A stretch of DNA of 64,000 nucleotides from positions 129,439,327 to 129,503,326 of the forward strand of contig NC_092858.1 in the NCBI RefSeq assembly GCF_032062135.1, given 5' to 3'. The notes beneath the pieces were generated by a model. That model ran no database searches, had not been told where the DNA came from, and saw only the letters and a list, made by a program, of their open reading frames with translations. This document shows, one piece after another, positions 11,601 to 24,800 of the stretch. Within the stretch, counting starts at the first letter, position 1; each line of letters starts with the position of its first letter. The stretch is from Pyxicephalus adspersus. Its lineage: Eukaryota; Chordata; Amphibia; Anura; Pyxicephalidae. The position numbers and the translations under genes were made by a program.

Positions 11601-14600
11601 CCCAAAGAGAAACTTGATGTTTCTCTTTCACAGTTAACACTGGGAAGATAACACATTATAAGCATTAAAACATATACTAGTACTTTGTAGACTTTAAAAC
11701 TGTATAGAATAAGATTCAAGAAGATTATTTAAGGATATCGACCAGCTGTTATACCATATTTAATTTTTTTTTATTTGAATTTAATATAATAAAATATGAA
11801 TGTTGTTTATGTGTTTGTTCTTTGTTCTCTGGCTTTCTCTGTCAAAATCATACTGTATAGTTAATTGGTGTTTTCAGGAGCTGGCTCTAGTGAGTTTACA
11901 GTCCTGATTTATTAAAGCGCATTAAGGCTGGAGAGGATACACTTTCATCAGTGAGGCTGGGTGATCCAGAAAACATGGAATGGATCTGGTCCAGGATTGA
12001 AAACATTTCTTAACCTTCCCAGCGCTAACCCCGAGTGTGACTCGGGGTAAAAAAAAAGATACAGAAGGCGGTAACCCTGAGTCACATTCGGGGTAGCTAA
12101 AACAGTAAAAACCAATAGTAAATAGAACGTTACCTGATCCTCCTTCGTCCTCCTTCATCCTTCCAGTCTCCTCGCTTCCTCCGGCCGGTGTCCTCTGTAT
12201 CTAAAGAGTCACCGGGGATCCCAGTGACATTGGTGCATACAGCCATTGCTGGGGGCGCTGCCCAGGAGGTTAACAAATAGCAAATGACTTTTGTGAAATG
12301 CACTCCAGGTTTGCTGGATCACCCAGCTTCACTGATGAAAGTGTATCCACTCGCCTTGGAGAGCTTTAATATGTAACTGTTGTATTAGATAGAAGGCTTC
12401 ACATGGGTGGGAACTGATGTATATGTTCTTTTGTAAATCTGTGTACATCATATAGGCACTCTTTATGACAAAATAGGATATTCTTGTAAAATGCACAGAT
12501 GATTCATAATGCAAAGGGAATGTAAACATAGGTGTCATTTTGAACGAATGAGTGCTTCTCACTAGAAGTAGGGGTCCAGCTGCTATTGTCAGATCTGTAA
12601 ATCCACTTTCTAAACCAGTACTGCACATACATGTAACATTAAATAATCTGGCAGTGATACACATAGTATAAACAATTGCTGCAGAAGCTGGTTATGTATG
12701 TCTGCAAATAGTTGAATTAGTGTGTGACCGAATTTTACATGTCAGTATTATGTAATTAGTATATACATGGCAACTTAAATGATGATTTAAAATAAAGCAG
12801 TTTTTAAAATCCTGTTTTTCAAAATGTCCCTGCTTTATTTTCCAGTTACATTCTTCCCTAGTTTTATATTGCAATATGGGGAAGATAGATAAAAATAGGA
12901 ATGTTATGGCCAGCAGCAAAAGTTCCAACAGACGAACAGTTGCAGGCATAGTTTATTTAAATTGAAAATGAGCACATATCAAAATCTTTATATGTTTATA
13001 CACGTTCTGGTTTCCCGGTGTTTGAGGTCATTGGCTTTCTTCTGCCTCACTCTGTGTACATCAGGACTCTAGTACAATGTGTTTCATAGTTCAATATAAT
13101 TCCTCTCTGTTCCACCCTGCATTTTTCTTTTTGTGATGTCCATTCCATCTGCTTGTAATCCCCCGCACTAGCATATCTCCTACCTTTAGACTTTTATAAA
13201 GACAGACAGCCCAGAGAATGAATAATGCAGTTCTGCTGCAAAAATGGGCATGTATTCATAGTGGTAATTGCTTAGTGTACAAGGGGTAATGGGTAAAAGA
13301 GTTTGGACACAATATACTCAGTAGAATTTAGAGAACCTAATAAAAACACTTAAAGACCAGCAATTGTTAAAACATTACTAATATTTCACCTACAACACAG
13401 AATATTGATTGTAGTGATAATTATTTAACCATGCCCCATGCCCCAAATGAGTGGTCAATGGAAAAAAAATGCCCTGCTGTTGATGGTCAGTGGGAAATAT
13501 TTGGCAATATTGGTCAGTGTTAGAAAAATGTCCGATGCTTTAGTTTAGTGGCGGGAAAAAAGAGTTCCAACATTGGGGTTTAAAATGTTGACCTGTCTGT
13601 AGCAATAAAAAATGCGAAGGTGTTAGTGGTAAGAGAAAATCAGTCCTCGGAATATTCAAACATCTTATCAGACTCGTCTAATTTTCAGAACCCCTTTTAA
13701 AATTCAAATATCAGGTTAACTATTGCTAACACCAGATCAATATATCTTCAACATTCCAGATCAGTTCCTTAACATTTGGACCTTAGAGCAGGCCCTCTTC
13801 AGAACCACCTAAGCTCCGCTATAAAGCTCAGATCGGCCCCTCTTTTCTACTCTCCAGAACCCCAATCAGGCCCTCCATAACCCCTTCAGACTTCACAACA
13901 AGGGAGGAGGTGGTGATAGGTTTTACCTACTCACAAGCATTCCAGCTCCCATCACTGATACATAGGAAAGGTTCCCTGTTGACAGTTCCACGGATATTGG
14001 AACATTTGGGAGGGGTATGCCCTATCAGCCGGCAAAGAGGCCAAGAAAGACTTAAACATGCAAAACATCAGGTAGAATATAAAGTATATCTTTTCATTCA
14101 GCTTTGTTATTCATGATTACATGGGTGATGCTTTGACCCATACTTACATTTTGAGGTTACAGTAATGAGAAAATCTTTTTGAAAAACCTTTTTTTTAGTT
14201 GCTTACAGGGACTCTATTTTAACAAAAATTAAAACAATAACACCCCGTTGTGTGTTAAATCTTCACTCCTTTGAAGAACCTTTGCATCCGCTGTTATCCG
14301 ACATGTGGGAATGTTTCAGCAGGTGCCTATCTGGATGTTGTGGTCTCTCATACCGATCCTTATGTCATTACTGCACTCTGGATTGACTTGTGAGTGTCCA
14401 GCGATGAACTTGTTATCCAGGACACACTGATACCAGAGGCACCCAAAAGTCTTTAAGAGAGCACAAACTAGACACACCACCCCTATAAGGTTAGGTAAAG
14501 GACTTTTTAGCAATTCAGTTACTTTAAAATAACAGGGGGGCTATTTGAAGATTATAAAGCTATTTGGTTATACTCAGATTTTGATACTGGAACAACATGC

Positions 14601-17600
14601 ACATATGTCAAGGGGTGCTTAAGGCAAACAGTGGGGGTTACTTGGTAAATTTACTCTCGAATACAGTTCAGAAAGCTAAGAAGCATTGATTTGGACTGTT
14701 TAAGGACCCTGTAGGTGGACACAATGCCATATTTTGTATATACAACTGACCCAGCATTTCATTTTTAACAGTTTCTTTTATCCTTCCTTGGCAGCAGTCT
14801 CATTTTGTAGAACATATGCAGTGCTCTGATTATTTCATTTGGCCCTGTTCCCCGTACATAGCAATCATATTCCTTTCATGAAGAGACTTGTGAGTACTGA
14901 ATAATCTATTAGGCTAATTATCCAGCATGAACCTTTGTAGACATGCATTATATATATAAATTTTTCTAATTAAAATGACTAGAGGGGTTTTCTATTTTTT
15001 CATTTTTTTTAGTCCATTTTACTGAGCTGCTGTATAATTAAACGTCTACATATTCCATTCAGTTTACACTCTGTGTGGCAGCTTTTGATAAAGATTTCAG
15101 GCACATGTAATTATGTTATTAAACATTTGGGCTGTATGGTATATTGTCTCCTTTATTAAGCTAAAGATTTACCATGTCTATCAAATAAACATTTTAATAG
15201 AAATGTATGTATACTGTAATGGGTTTGTGTAAAAAACAATAAAGGCAAATCCACCAAAACTGACATACAATTATGGGCACAGTTTGTTTCTCATAACTTT
15301 TAAACAACTTGGAGATCCGTTTGACGATGTGCTGGCAGTATATGGTACCTATGTTCATGTACTAGTAGTATAGGATAGGAACACGATGTATACATCTGAT
15401 CTGAGCAAACAATCACAATGTAACCATTTAACACCTGCAGGACAAAAACCTATATATAAACACACACATATATATATAAATATTTATATATATATATATA
15501 TATATATAGTATATTATACTATTGTAATGACATCTACAAATATGACAGGCTATGTCAGAAAAGAATAGTGCTGTAAAAAAATGGACATTTGATTGTAACT
15601 TGGTATGCTACAAATTAATTTTGGAAAAAATGTGCAAGAAATGTATGGGTATTTCCTAAATGTTTGCCAGGTCCAGTGTTATCAACAGTTTGTTACTTAT
15701 ATAGAATTTATATAAATGTTACATATAAATATATTTACTTACACTTAACTAATACATGTGTATGAACACCTCAAAACACTTGCCTCTAAAATTATACATT
15801 TCTGTAGTAGTAATCATTTGGCTGACCTGGCTTAAACATGTAGAATAAGAGTTTAGAACTCACTTGATACATGATGCGTCTAAGACATTGGGCATGATTC
15901 ATTAAAGCTTTCCATAACTGGAAAATATAGACTATCATGGGAGAACCTGGGTGATCCAACAAACGTGGAATGAATTTTTTAAAGCTAATTTGTTATTAAT
16001 TGGCAAATAGTTTCAATCCTGAACTAGATCCCTTCCAGGATAACCCAGGTTCACCCATGATAGTATATCTTCTGCAGCCTTTAAAAAATCAGATTGAATG
16101 AATCGACAAAAGACAGCTAGGAAATATGTATTTCTAAAAGGATGTCATCAGTGGCAGCATAAAGCCCTAAAAACCCTAAATCCTTATTAGATGACCTTTT
16201 AGTTTGCATTGTAATTAGGGGAAAGACCAGCTGTAAGGAGCCCTCTCACATTCTATTTTGGGAAAAAGTTCCTAGAGTTCAGTTCCTCTGTATGTGACTC
16301 TACAAATTGTGTTAGTTTTTTTCACAGGAATTGACAAATATTTCACTTAGTGTGCCTGAGCCAAAGACATGTATATGACTTCTGCATGATGCGATAATAC
16401 TTATTGAAGCTGTGTATTGAGGATCTGTCATACTAAATGTACTTAGAATATTTGTGTGCTAAAACTTTTATTGCCTGCAGCTTGGTGATTGAAAACTGGG
16501 GTAAGTTTAGAAAGCAACTGTATGACTTCCAATAATATGACTAAATCCTACTAGGTTGTATAATTGTTGTCACATTTTAAGATGAATTAGGTTAGTTTAA
16601 GTCAGTTGCCAACAAGTCTTCCAGCAATGCAAGATGTAATATATCCTGAACTGTCCTCTGATGTTATTCAAGGTAAGCATGCCTTTGTATGCTCCTATTA
16701 AGTAAACTTCTGGACTGTGCACTTGAGGTCAAATTTATGGCGTCAGTTATGTACGCTTCTTAATAAAAAAGACAATTTTTTTGGGAAAAAAAGGTATAAT
16801 ATTTTAAATGTAATTTTTCAACAGATTCATGCAAGAGGTCAGCTGTCATCCATGTACCTAAGGCTCCATTCATGCATCTGTGGTCAGATGCAGTGCTATA
16901 TTGTGTGTTATGTCTATATTACCATATGTTGCATTAAGGCAGCCCATTCATTTACTATATATACTCAAATATAAACTGATCCAAATATAAACTGAGGTAA
17001 GTATTTTCTTCTTTTAAATAAATTAAGGTGGATCATTTGCTCCTGTCACCAATAGTTGGTGCTGTTTCCTCTTGTAAAATGTGTTACAAATACATGTTTT
17101 ATGTTTCCAAGAGCATGGCTTGTTACACATTTCACATCACAGTACCATCTACATTTCAGATCACAGTACCATCTACTGGTAAGACCCAGGTATAAACAGA
17201 AATTCTTTAATGTAATTTTTGGGGGAGAATCTTGGTTTATACTGGAGTATATATGATCAATAGGTTGTCAGCACACACAACAGTAGTAACAGATCTGCAC
17301 CATTTTACCTTGAAGCATCACTGTGCGCAATGCGCTTACAGTGCACAGTGTGCTTACAGTACTTGGCACTGCCATGAAGGTGAATTGCTTTAGTGGGGTG
17401 GGGCATCACTGTAGAAGCATGCTACTATTAGTTACAGTAACAAGCCTTCAAATAGGTATGTTACCAGAATGCATTATGCAATAAAAGACAAAGAAACTTA
17501 GTCATTGGCTGTTCTAGCAAATTATAGAAATATAAAGCCGAAGGTTTTTCTTCCTTTTTTTTTTTTTTGAAAAGGAAATTGAGTGCATGTTCTATTTCAA

Positions 17601-20600
17601 TATGCTTTTTAACTCTTTTACAAGGCTGTGTTTTTGTTTTGTTTTTTTCGGGAGGGGATTGGATAGATAATTCAATGAATTTAGATGTTGCTGATATCAA
17701 ACCATGTTGCTGATCACAAATAAGATTGTTTCACCTACTAACATACGGACATTTTTCATAGCACAGTTGCCAAAGAAGCTAGCTTATCTGCAAAGAAACA
17801 AAACTAGATTCTGTGATCTAAATGTGTACAATTTTGTGCTGCAAATCCTCCACAAGAATTTATTTAAGGCAATTACCATGACCATGAGGGAGACCTTACC
17901 ATGACATGATGGTTGGTGTTGTATTAGCTGAAATGTAGCACACAGATCACAACATTCCAATATTGCACAAAGTCCTATAAAATAGTTTTCAAGCAAAGCT
18001 TACAATAAAAATTTGCAGTATGTAAAAGAGAAATTTTATTATTATGTTACATATCCTAAATATAAATTTTATTACACAGTATTTATATAGCACCAAGGTA
18101 TTACGTAGCGCTGTACAAAGTCATGTTACTAGCTGTCCCTCAAAGGGGCTCGCAATCTACAATATACTATAGTCATATGTCATTAATACAGTAGGTAAGG
18201 TCAATTTGGGGGAGGCCAGGTAACCTAACTGCCTGTTTTTCGGATGTGGGAGGAGACTAGAGTACTCAGAATAAAACCACACAAACACGGGGGGGGGGAA
18301 CATGCAAACTCCTTGCACATAGCGCCCCGGCCAAGATTCGAACCGTGGACCTAGCACTGCAAAGGACAGAGTGCTAACCACTGAGCCATGTTGCTGTCCA
18401 TACTAGTCCATATAATTTAAATAGACATAAGCATGTTGTCAATTAGCAGGAAAGAGTACTTTAAACAATCTCCCATTTATCTTTCTAGTGGTATGTAATT
18501 TGTATTTATTGTTCACAAAAGATTTGAAATCGAAGCTTTTTTTTCTATGAAAAGCAGAACCCCGCAGTCAGCAGATGTTTCTAAAGTTAGGTTGTCCAAC
18601 ATAAGGGCCATGGGTCGGAATGTAGATGAACAAGTTGTTTTGCTTGGGCCTCAGCTTGCTTATCAGCCACAACTCTGCTTTCTATTGGGGTGGATAACAA
18701 GCCAACATGCACAAGGAGTGGAACCAGGTGGGTAGCACAGACACAGACCTGAGAGTAAAGTATAAATCTGGGACTGATACTGACACAGCGGAACAATGGG
18801 TTAGATGGGTGAACACTGGAATGAGGATATATAAATGAGAGAAATAGGGGTATATCAGAAATAAGGAACAGGGAAGCAGAGACTATTTTCGAAAAATGGG
18901 GACCTGGCCAAATATGAAGTGGAAGTTCCAAATGCAATGAGTTCCAAACTCCTTGCACTTCTGCAATTAAATCAATTGGGCCCTGGAGAAGGTGGAGACC
19001 CTTGGGAATGCACAGCTTTTCCTACTCAAAAATCATCCCTGCAGGGAAGTAAGCAATGGGAGAGGTATAGAGGAAAGGTAGTGGTAGGTACTACCGTGTT
19101 TCCCCGAAAATTTGACCTACCCCGAAAATAAACCCTAGCATGCTAATCATGCAAGGGAGAAAGATAAGCCCTACCCCCTATCGGCTTCTTTGGAGAGTGC
19201 GGTCACGTGGTACGAGGAGGGATACCAAGAGGACGGAGAGAGCAGAGAGAGAGCAGGAGATTTTAAAAGCACTGGAGCAAGGAGTCAAGAAATCACAGGG
19301 TGGTTATTACCTACTCTGGTGTGACACTACAACTTGAATAAGAGGTTGGTGGACTCTCCTTTAAAAGGGTCATTGCTAGTATTTCATTCATTAGCAGTAA
19401 TTCAAACTTATTGATTGATTTTCTTGTCTATTTATTTGTCTATTCTTATTCATGACTTCTTGTATATAACAGAAAAATATGTGATTTTGACAGGTCACAG
19501 GTAACACAGAGGTATCTTTCTATAGATCTTTTGTACAAAAATAAAAAATAGGAAAAATAAGACATCCCCTGAAAATAAGCCCTAATGCGATTTTCAGAGG
19601 TAAAATTAATATTAATAACAATAATAATAAAAATGAATAATAATAATAATATAAAGAAACTTCCCCCCATAATAACGTCATGATGCCAGAACCCACCCAC
19701 TTTCCCATCGCAAGTCTGGGCCTGCCATGGGAAAAGTGGGTTGATGGTGTCCAGAGACACAAAATGCCCACCTCCCGGAGCCTGCGATGTCTGCGGGAGA
19801 CGTGGTCTTCGGCTCTGGCCGGTGCGCCCAACCCAAACAGGGTCCTTCTCCTGATCCCGCTGGTGGGTGTAACAGCCAGAGCCATGGCCCATCTGTCAGA
19901 CGGCCCAGGGTTTGGGGAGACCTGCACAATGTATTACAGTGCTTCTGACCTCAGCCTCCAGTCAATAAGTATTGCACAGTAACTTTATTCCTATTTTTTT
20001 TAAGTACAAGGCTTGTAGCATAAGTGTATATTGAGTCAGTTTATTATATTTATAACCATTCTCGTTTAAGCACCTCCCACGCTTGTTCTAAGCTGTAAAA
20101 AGTAATTGAAACTTAACTTTACAGCAAGGTCTACAGCTAGGTCAATACTGGAATTCTGGCAAACCAATAGATATTTTTCTATATTTGCAAGCTTTTTTGT
20201 AGTACTAATACATGGGGACATGGGCTTGTTTTGAAGATGAACAAAGCCATTGTGCAGACTTTTTTCATGTTTATCTTTGGAGATACAAAAATAGAGGATG
20301 AAACAATGTTCTAAAGATTTTACAGGCAAGACAACATTTATAGTAAATATGCTTTCATTGATCCGGTTTTTTTGTCACTGCTGCACTGCACAATGTCACA
20401 AATATAACAGTAGGTATTGTAATGCTTATTCTATAGTAAATATAATTATGTATCTTGGCATATAAAGAAGTGTGTGGGTTTTTTTCAGGTCCTCTAAGCT
20501 CTGGGCATGTCCCAACGTAAATTTGAAATGTGCAACTTTGCCCTGTCAGCCAGTGATTGGCAATGTCAACCAAGTGGTCTGTTGATTTTTAAATGGCAGC

Positions 20601-21759
20601 CCACTCTTTCTATAGACTAAAGGTCAGACATTTACCTAAGTTATGGAATTGTTTTACTAAAATACCAGACTCTTTACTTGTATGCAGAATGTATAGCCAG
20701 GAACGTTTTCTTAAATAGAGTTTGGAGATAGAGTTTGCCTTTAATGATTATTCCCTAACTCCAGCAACCTAATAAAACTGACTACATTTTGAACTTAAGT
20801 TTCCAGTGGATATGCCTGAAGTAATAAGTTCTCTTTAAATTGGAAAAGATATGGTAGTATTTAATTAATTTCAGTAAATATTTTGATCTCTAAAAATGCT
20901 TGCACAGGACTATGCAGATATATAATTACAGTTCAGGTGATTGAACATCATAATTAATTTGTTCTGCATTGCTGAAACAGAAGAATTCCATTTCCGTTCT
21001 TGAGCTTGAGACTAGAAAAAGTTATATGATTCCCCTAAAGATGACACAGGCAGTAACTGTTTACAAGCGTACCTAAACTCACAATTTTCACAGTAAAAAT
21101 TCTGTTTGGTTTTTTTTTGTTTAAATGCAACACCCAACACTTTTAAAAAAGATGCATCACCGCCCCCTAAATTTTCATCCCCTAGGGCAGGGGTCGGCAA
21201 AGTTTTATGGCCACTAGGCCATTTATGGGGTTGGCAGGAGCACACTAGGCCGGACCTGCCCTAATGGCCCCGCCCACCACCAGGGAACACCTGAAGTGAA
21301 ATCCCTCTCCTCCGTATGCATTGCCTTTTTGTGAAAAGGGAAAGAAATTGCTGATCTCATGCATGCACAGTGAGATCAGCTATTTTTTTTCCAATCTACA
21401 TCACCCGATCTCGCGCCTAAGTCAGGTGACGTATGAAGAAGAACCAGGAAGAATAGGCGAAGATGGCGGCTCCCGGAGCACTGGCACAAAGAAGGATGCC
21501 GGGACGACGGGGGACCCGATGGAAGAGACCTCCGGACCGATCGACTGCCCTGTGGCATTAAAGGTAAGTACATTTTTTTTGTTTTGGGTAGCTTTTGAGT
21601 TTAGATCTTCTTTAAGAACATGTATTTGCTTTGCCTAAGGAGAATTCATCACAAAATAGTAACTTAAAAAAGGGTTGAGATGAAATGGTAGTTCCAATGT
21701 ACTAATTGTTTGTTTTAGAAGAAAAAGCATAATTCTTCTAAAGAAGTCAGCAGTCTCCA

Positions 21760-21822
<63 letters not shown>

Positions 21823-24800
21823 CTGTATATTGGTTTATTATAATCAAGTATAGACCAATCTTTTTTCCCTAAAATGCTATTAGAAAAGAATCCTTGATAG
21901 TACTTGGTTTCCACCAGTAGATGGTGCTGTGTCCTGATATAAAGTGTGTAACAAGCTCTTTTTATCTGATATTTGTTACACACTTTACATTAGGATACAA
22001 CACTATCTACTGATGGCCAAATATTATATATATATTTCACTTAAAGTCCAATGAGATGAAATTACATGAATTGCAGGTGAGTAGCCAATGATAAATGCTG
22101 CAGATCTGAAAACTTGACTATCATTGTATTCCAAATATCATCTATTCTATCTATCTCATCTATTCCCTTTATACTGTATAATGTAATAGGAATGTTTGAA
22201 TCAAAGAAGTGACTGACATTGCAGGTGTTTTGGCATGTAAAATAGTTCACACAACTGGGTAATTATGAAAGTTTTTTGGCAATGCGTATGTTACTTTTAC
22301 ATGCTGCATAAAACAGATTCCTATATATTCTCTGTCAGTTCTTCACTGGCATTTGCAGTTTAATGCATTACTGGGTTGGTGATGCCCAGCTAGTGTGGCT
22401 TCCACTTGCACATCCTTTTAGAAGAAAAGGCATAATTCTTCTAAAGTAGATAGCAATCTCCAACAGATTTCTTTATACTGTACATCCAGAGTCTATTGTT
22501 GTATGTGTCTGAATTACTATTCTTAACAAATCTCATCTCTAATCACTATCCTCCCATTTCCTTTCGCATTTGATGTGATGCAGACACTGTAATTGTGTGG
22601 TTTGTGTAGTCTGAATGTATGAGGATGCACGTGACACAAAAAAACATCTTATTTTGAATGGACGTAGGCGCAGTGGAGTTTATTTTAATGCAGATTGATA
22701 CTGATTGTTGTCCTATGTCTGTTTTCAGCTGAATCCAAGATTTTTTCCCTCTTTCTTTCTCAGATTAGATTAGTTGGAGTGTTGAATTGTAGTGAACATT
22801 TGTTTTTTTTCCAGATTCAGAATTTATCATTTTTTTTAAATACAGTTCTAATCATAAACATTGAAAAGCAAAGTGCAGTATTACAACCAATCTGGTTCTA
22901 TGGGTTATAACAATATTTAAAGGTTTTATTCTGTTTCTGGTAACTTATAAACATCTTCATAGAGTTAAAGTTAAGCTCCAATGTTTTTTAAGGGTTAATG
23001 TAGAAGGTTTGTCCTCAAGGGCCAGGTTTTTCACACTTTTTTAGTATTTTTCTTCTAGACTGCAGTACGGTTTGTAAGGTATTTTTTTTACAAAGAGTCA
23101 GAAAATAACTCTTTTTGGTTACAGGTAAAACTATGAAATTAACCATTCAGCTTTGTATTATAGCACTTACTATGATGCTAAAATTTTACATATAGTAATG
23201 CTTATTGCAATATACTAAACTATAACATGGTACTATAACACACTGGCTTTATAAATACTTTAAAAAATGCTAAAAGTTTAGAATTAGTTTTTTTTACCCA
23301 AAAATGTTCTTGAAAACAATGTACTGCTTTTACATATAAAAATCCAATGTATTGCATTCAATACAGTTATTTTGTATTGAATGCAATACAAATGAATTTT
23401 GAATTTCCCGCCCCGCCCGGCCGGGACGTACACACGCACCAACGTCACCAAGAACTCCCCCAGTGACTCATCGGATGCAGAAGCAGAAAGAAGAAACAAG
23501 ACGGAAATCGCGACTATTTACTAACCTTCCCTAGGTGTTCCAACCCCGAGTGTGACTCAGGGTTACCACTTGTAGCAACTTTTTTCTACCCCGAGTCACA
23601 CTCAAGGTTACCGCTAGGGAGGTTAATGGACAATAATTACAAAACTTCCCTCAGTTCAGTCCTCTGTAATTGGGTAAATATGCAGTTCATCAATATGGCC
23701 CCTCAACCATATGTGTTATTTTCAAAGATGACAAGTTTAGTGGTAAATTTATTTGTGGTGGCCACAAGATTTAAGATAGATGTCTTTAATTCTAAACTTT
23801 AGACAAGCGGATAAAATTAGGTGAAATACACACTGTACCTGTTTATGTCAATTTGAAAAGATTTTATGTAAATGGTTCAGTGACCGTACATTTTCTATAT
23901 TTAAAAAATACAGGGATTCTGACAGTCCCTCAAACATTCTCTGGTGGGAATCAATTACTGCCATTGAAAGAAATGGACCTGGAATATTCCCACAATGGTA
24001 TGCTTGAGGGAATATTGGATTCCCTGTTTTATAAAGGGAACCCTTACAGTATTGGTCATCAACCTACTTCCTTTAGGTAGTACAATAAAAAAAAGAGTCA
24101 CCTCACTGGGAGGGTCACCACTTAGAATCTAGTTGTATGGGAAAATACAGATTCCATTGTAATATTCTTGCTAATAACTGTTTTTTTTTTTATTAATCCA
24201 ATTCTTAAAAGAATAAACTAATAGTGTTGCACTAAATAACCTGGTTTACAGTTTCATAATGCCAATTTAATATACTGACTTTTAATATTTCTAAGATGAC
24301 TGCTTATCATATTAATTTCACCGCTGCTTCATTTTTTTTTTCCTTCGCTATTTTTTTATTTCCTGATTTTAGGATCGGCATATTCACCACTGGAAGATGA
24401 TGAGGATGTATATGCATACTCTAGATACCGCTACAGAGGTGAATGCTTTGCCCATTCTGCATGCTTTTTGTGGCTGTCATTAAACTACTTCTAGCTTACT
24501 AAGGCTTTCCTGAAATCTGCAACATATGTAGATCCATCACAAATCTGAAACTAATTTCTTGATGTCTGTTTCAGGTTGTTTTTTTCCTACTTTATTCCAT
24601 GTTCAAATGATATATTTGAAAAGAGTTTAATTTTATGTATTTCCTTTTACAGGGTGCAGCTTTTATCCATTAGCCTACATTTATCAGTGTAGGATATACC
24701 AGAAATACATTTTTTCCTTTTTTAAGCAATTCATTAGGTCGCCACATCTTGTTTTTTTTTCATTTGGTTGCTACAGACTGAAATTGTGGACACTTTTTTG

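Noticed and set aside
12329..12949. Open frames of 111 and 85 codons on the - strand
   Set aside because: The first overlaps the end of a MITE; neither shows a known motif.
15466..15508. TATA boxes in the TA tracts of the introns
   Set aside because: The TA runs are microsatellites without an associated transcript start or initiator; no promoter claim is justified.
18372..18399. Functional tRNA gene on the - strand suggested by A and B boxes
   Set aside because: The boxes belong to a SINE head that continues into a non-tRNA core and an L2-type tail; no cloverleaf acceptor stem closes.
19446..19982. Overlapping open frames of 80-150 codons on both strands
   Set aside because: Several frames on both strands are open at once in a GC-rich repeat block, and one begins in an AAT tract coding Ile/Leu/Tyr runs. 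This is a composition effect, not a gene.
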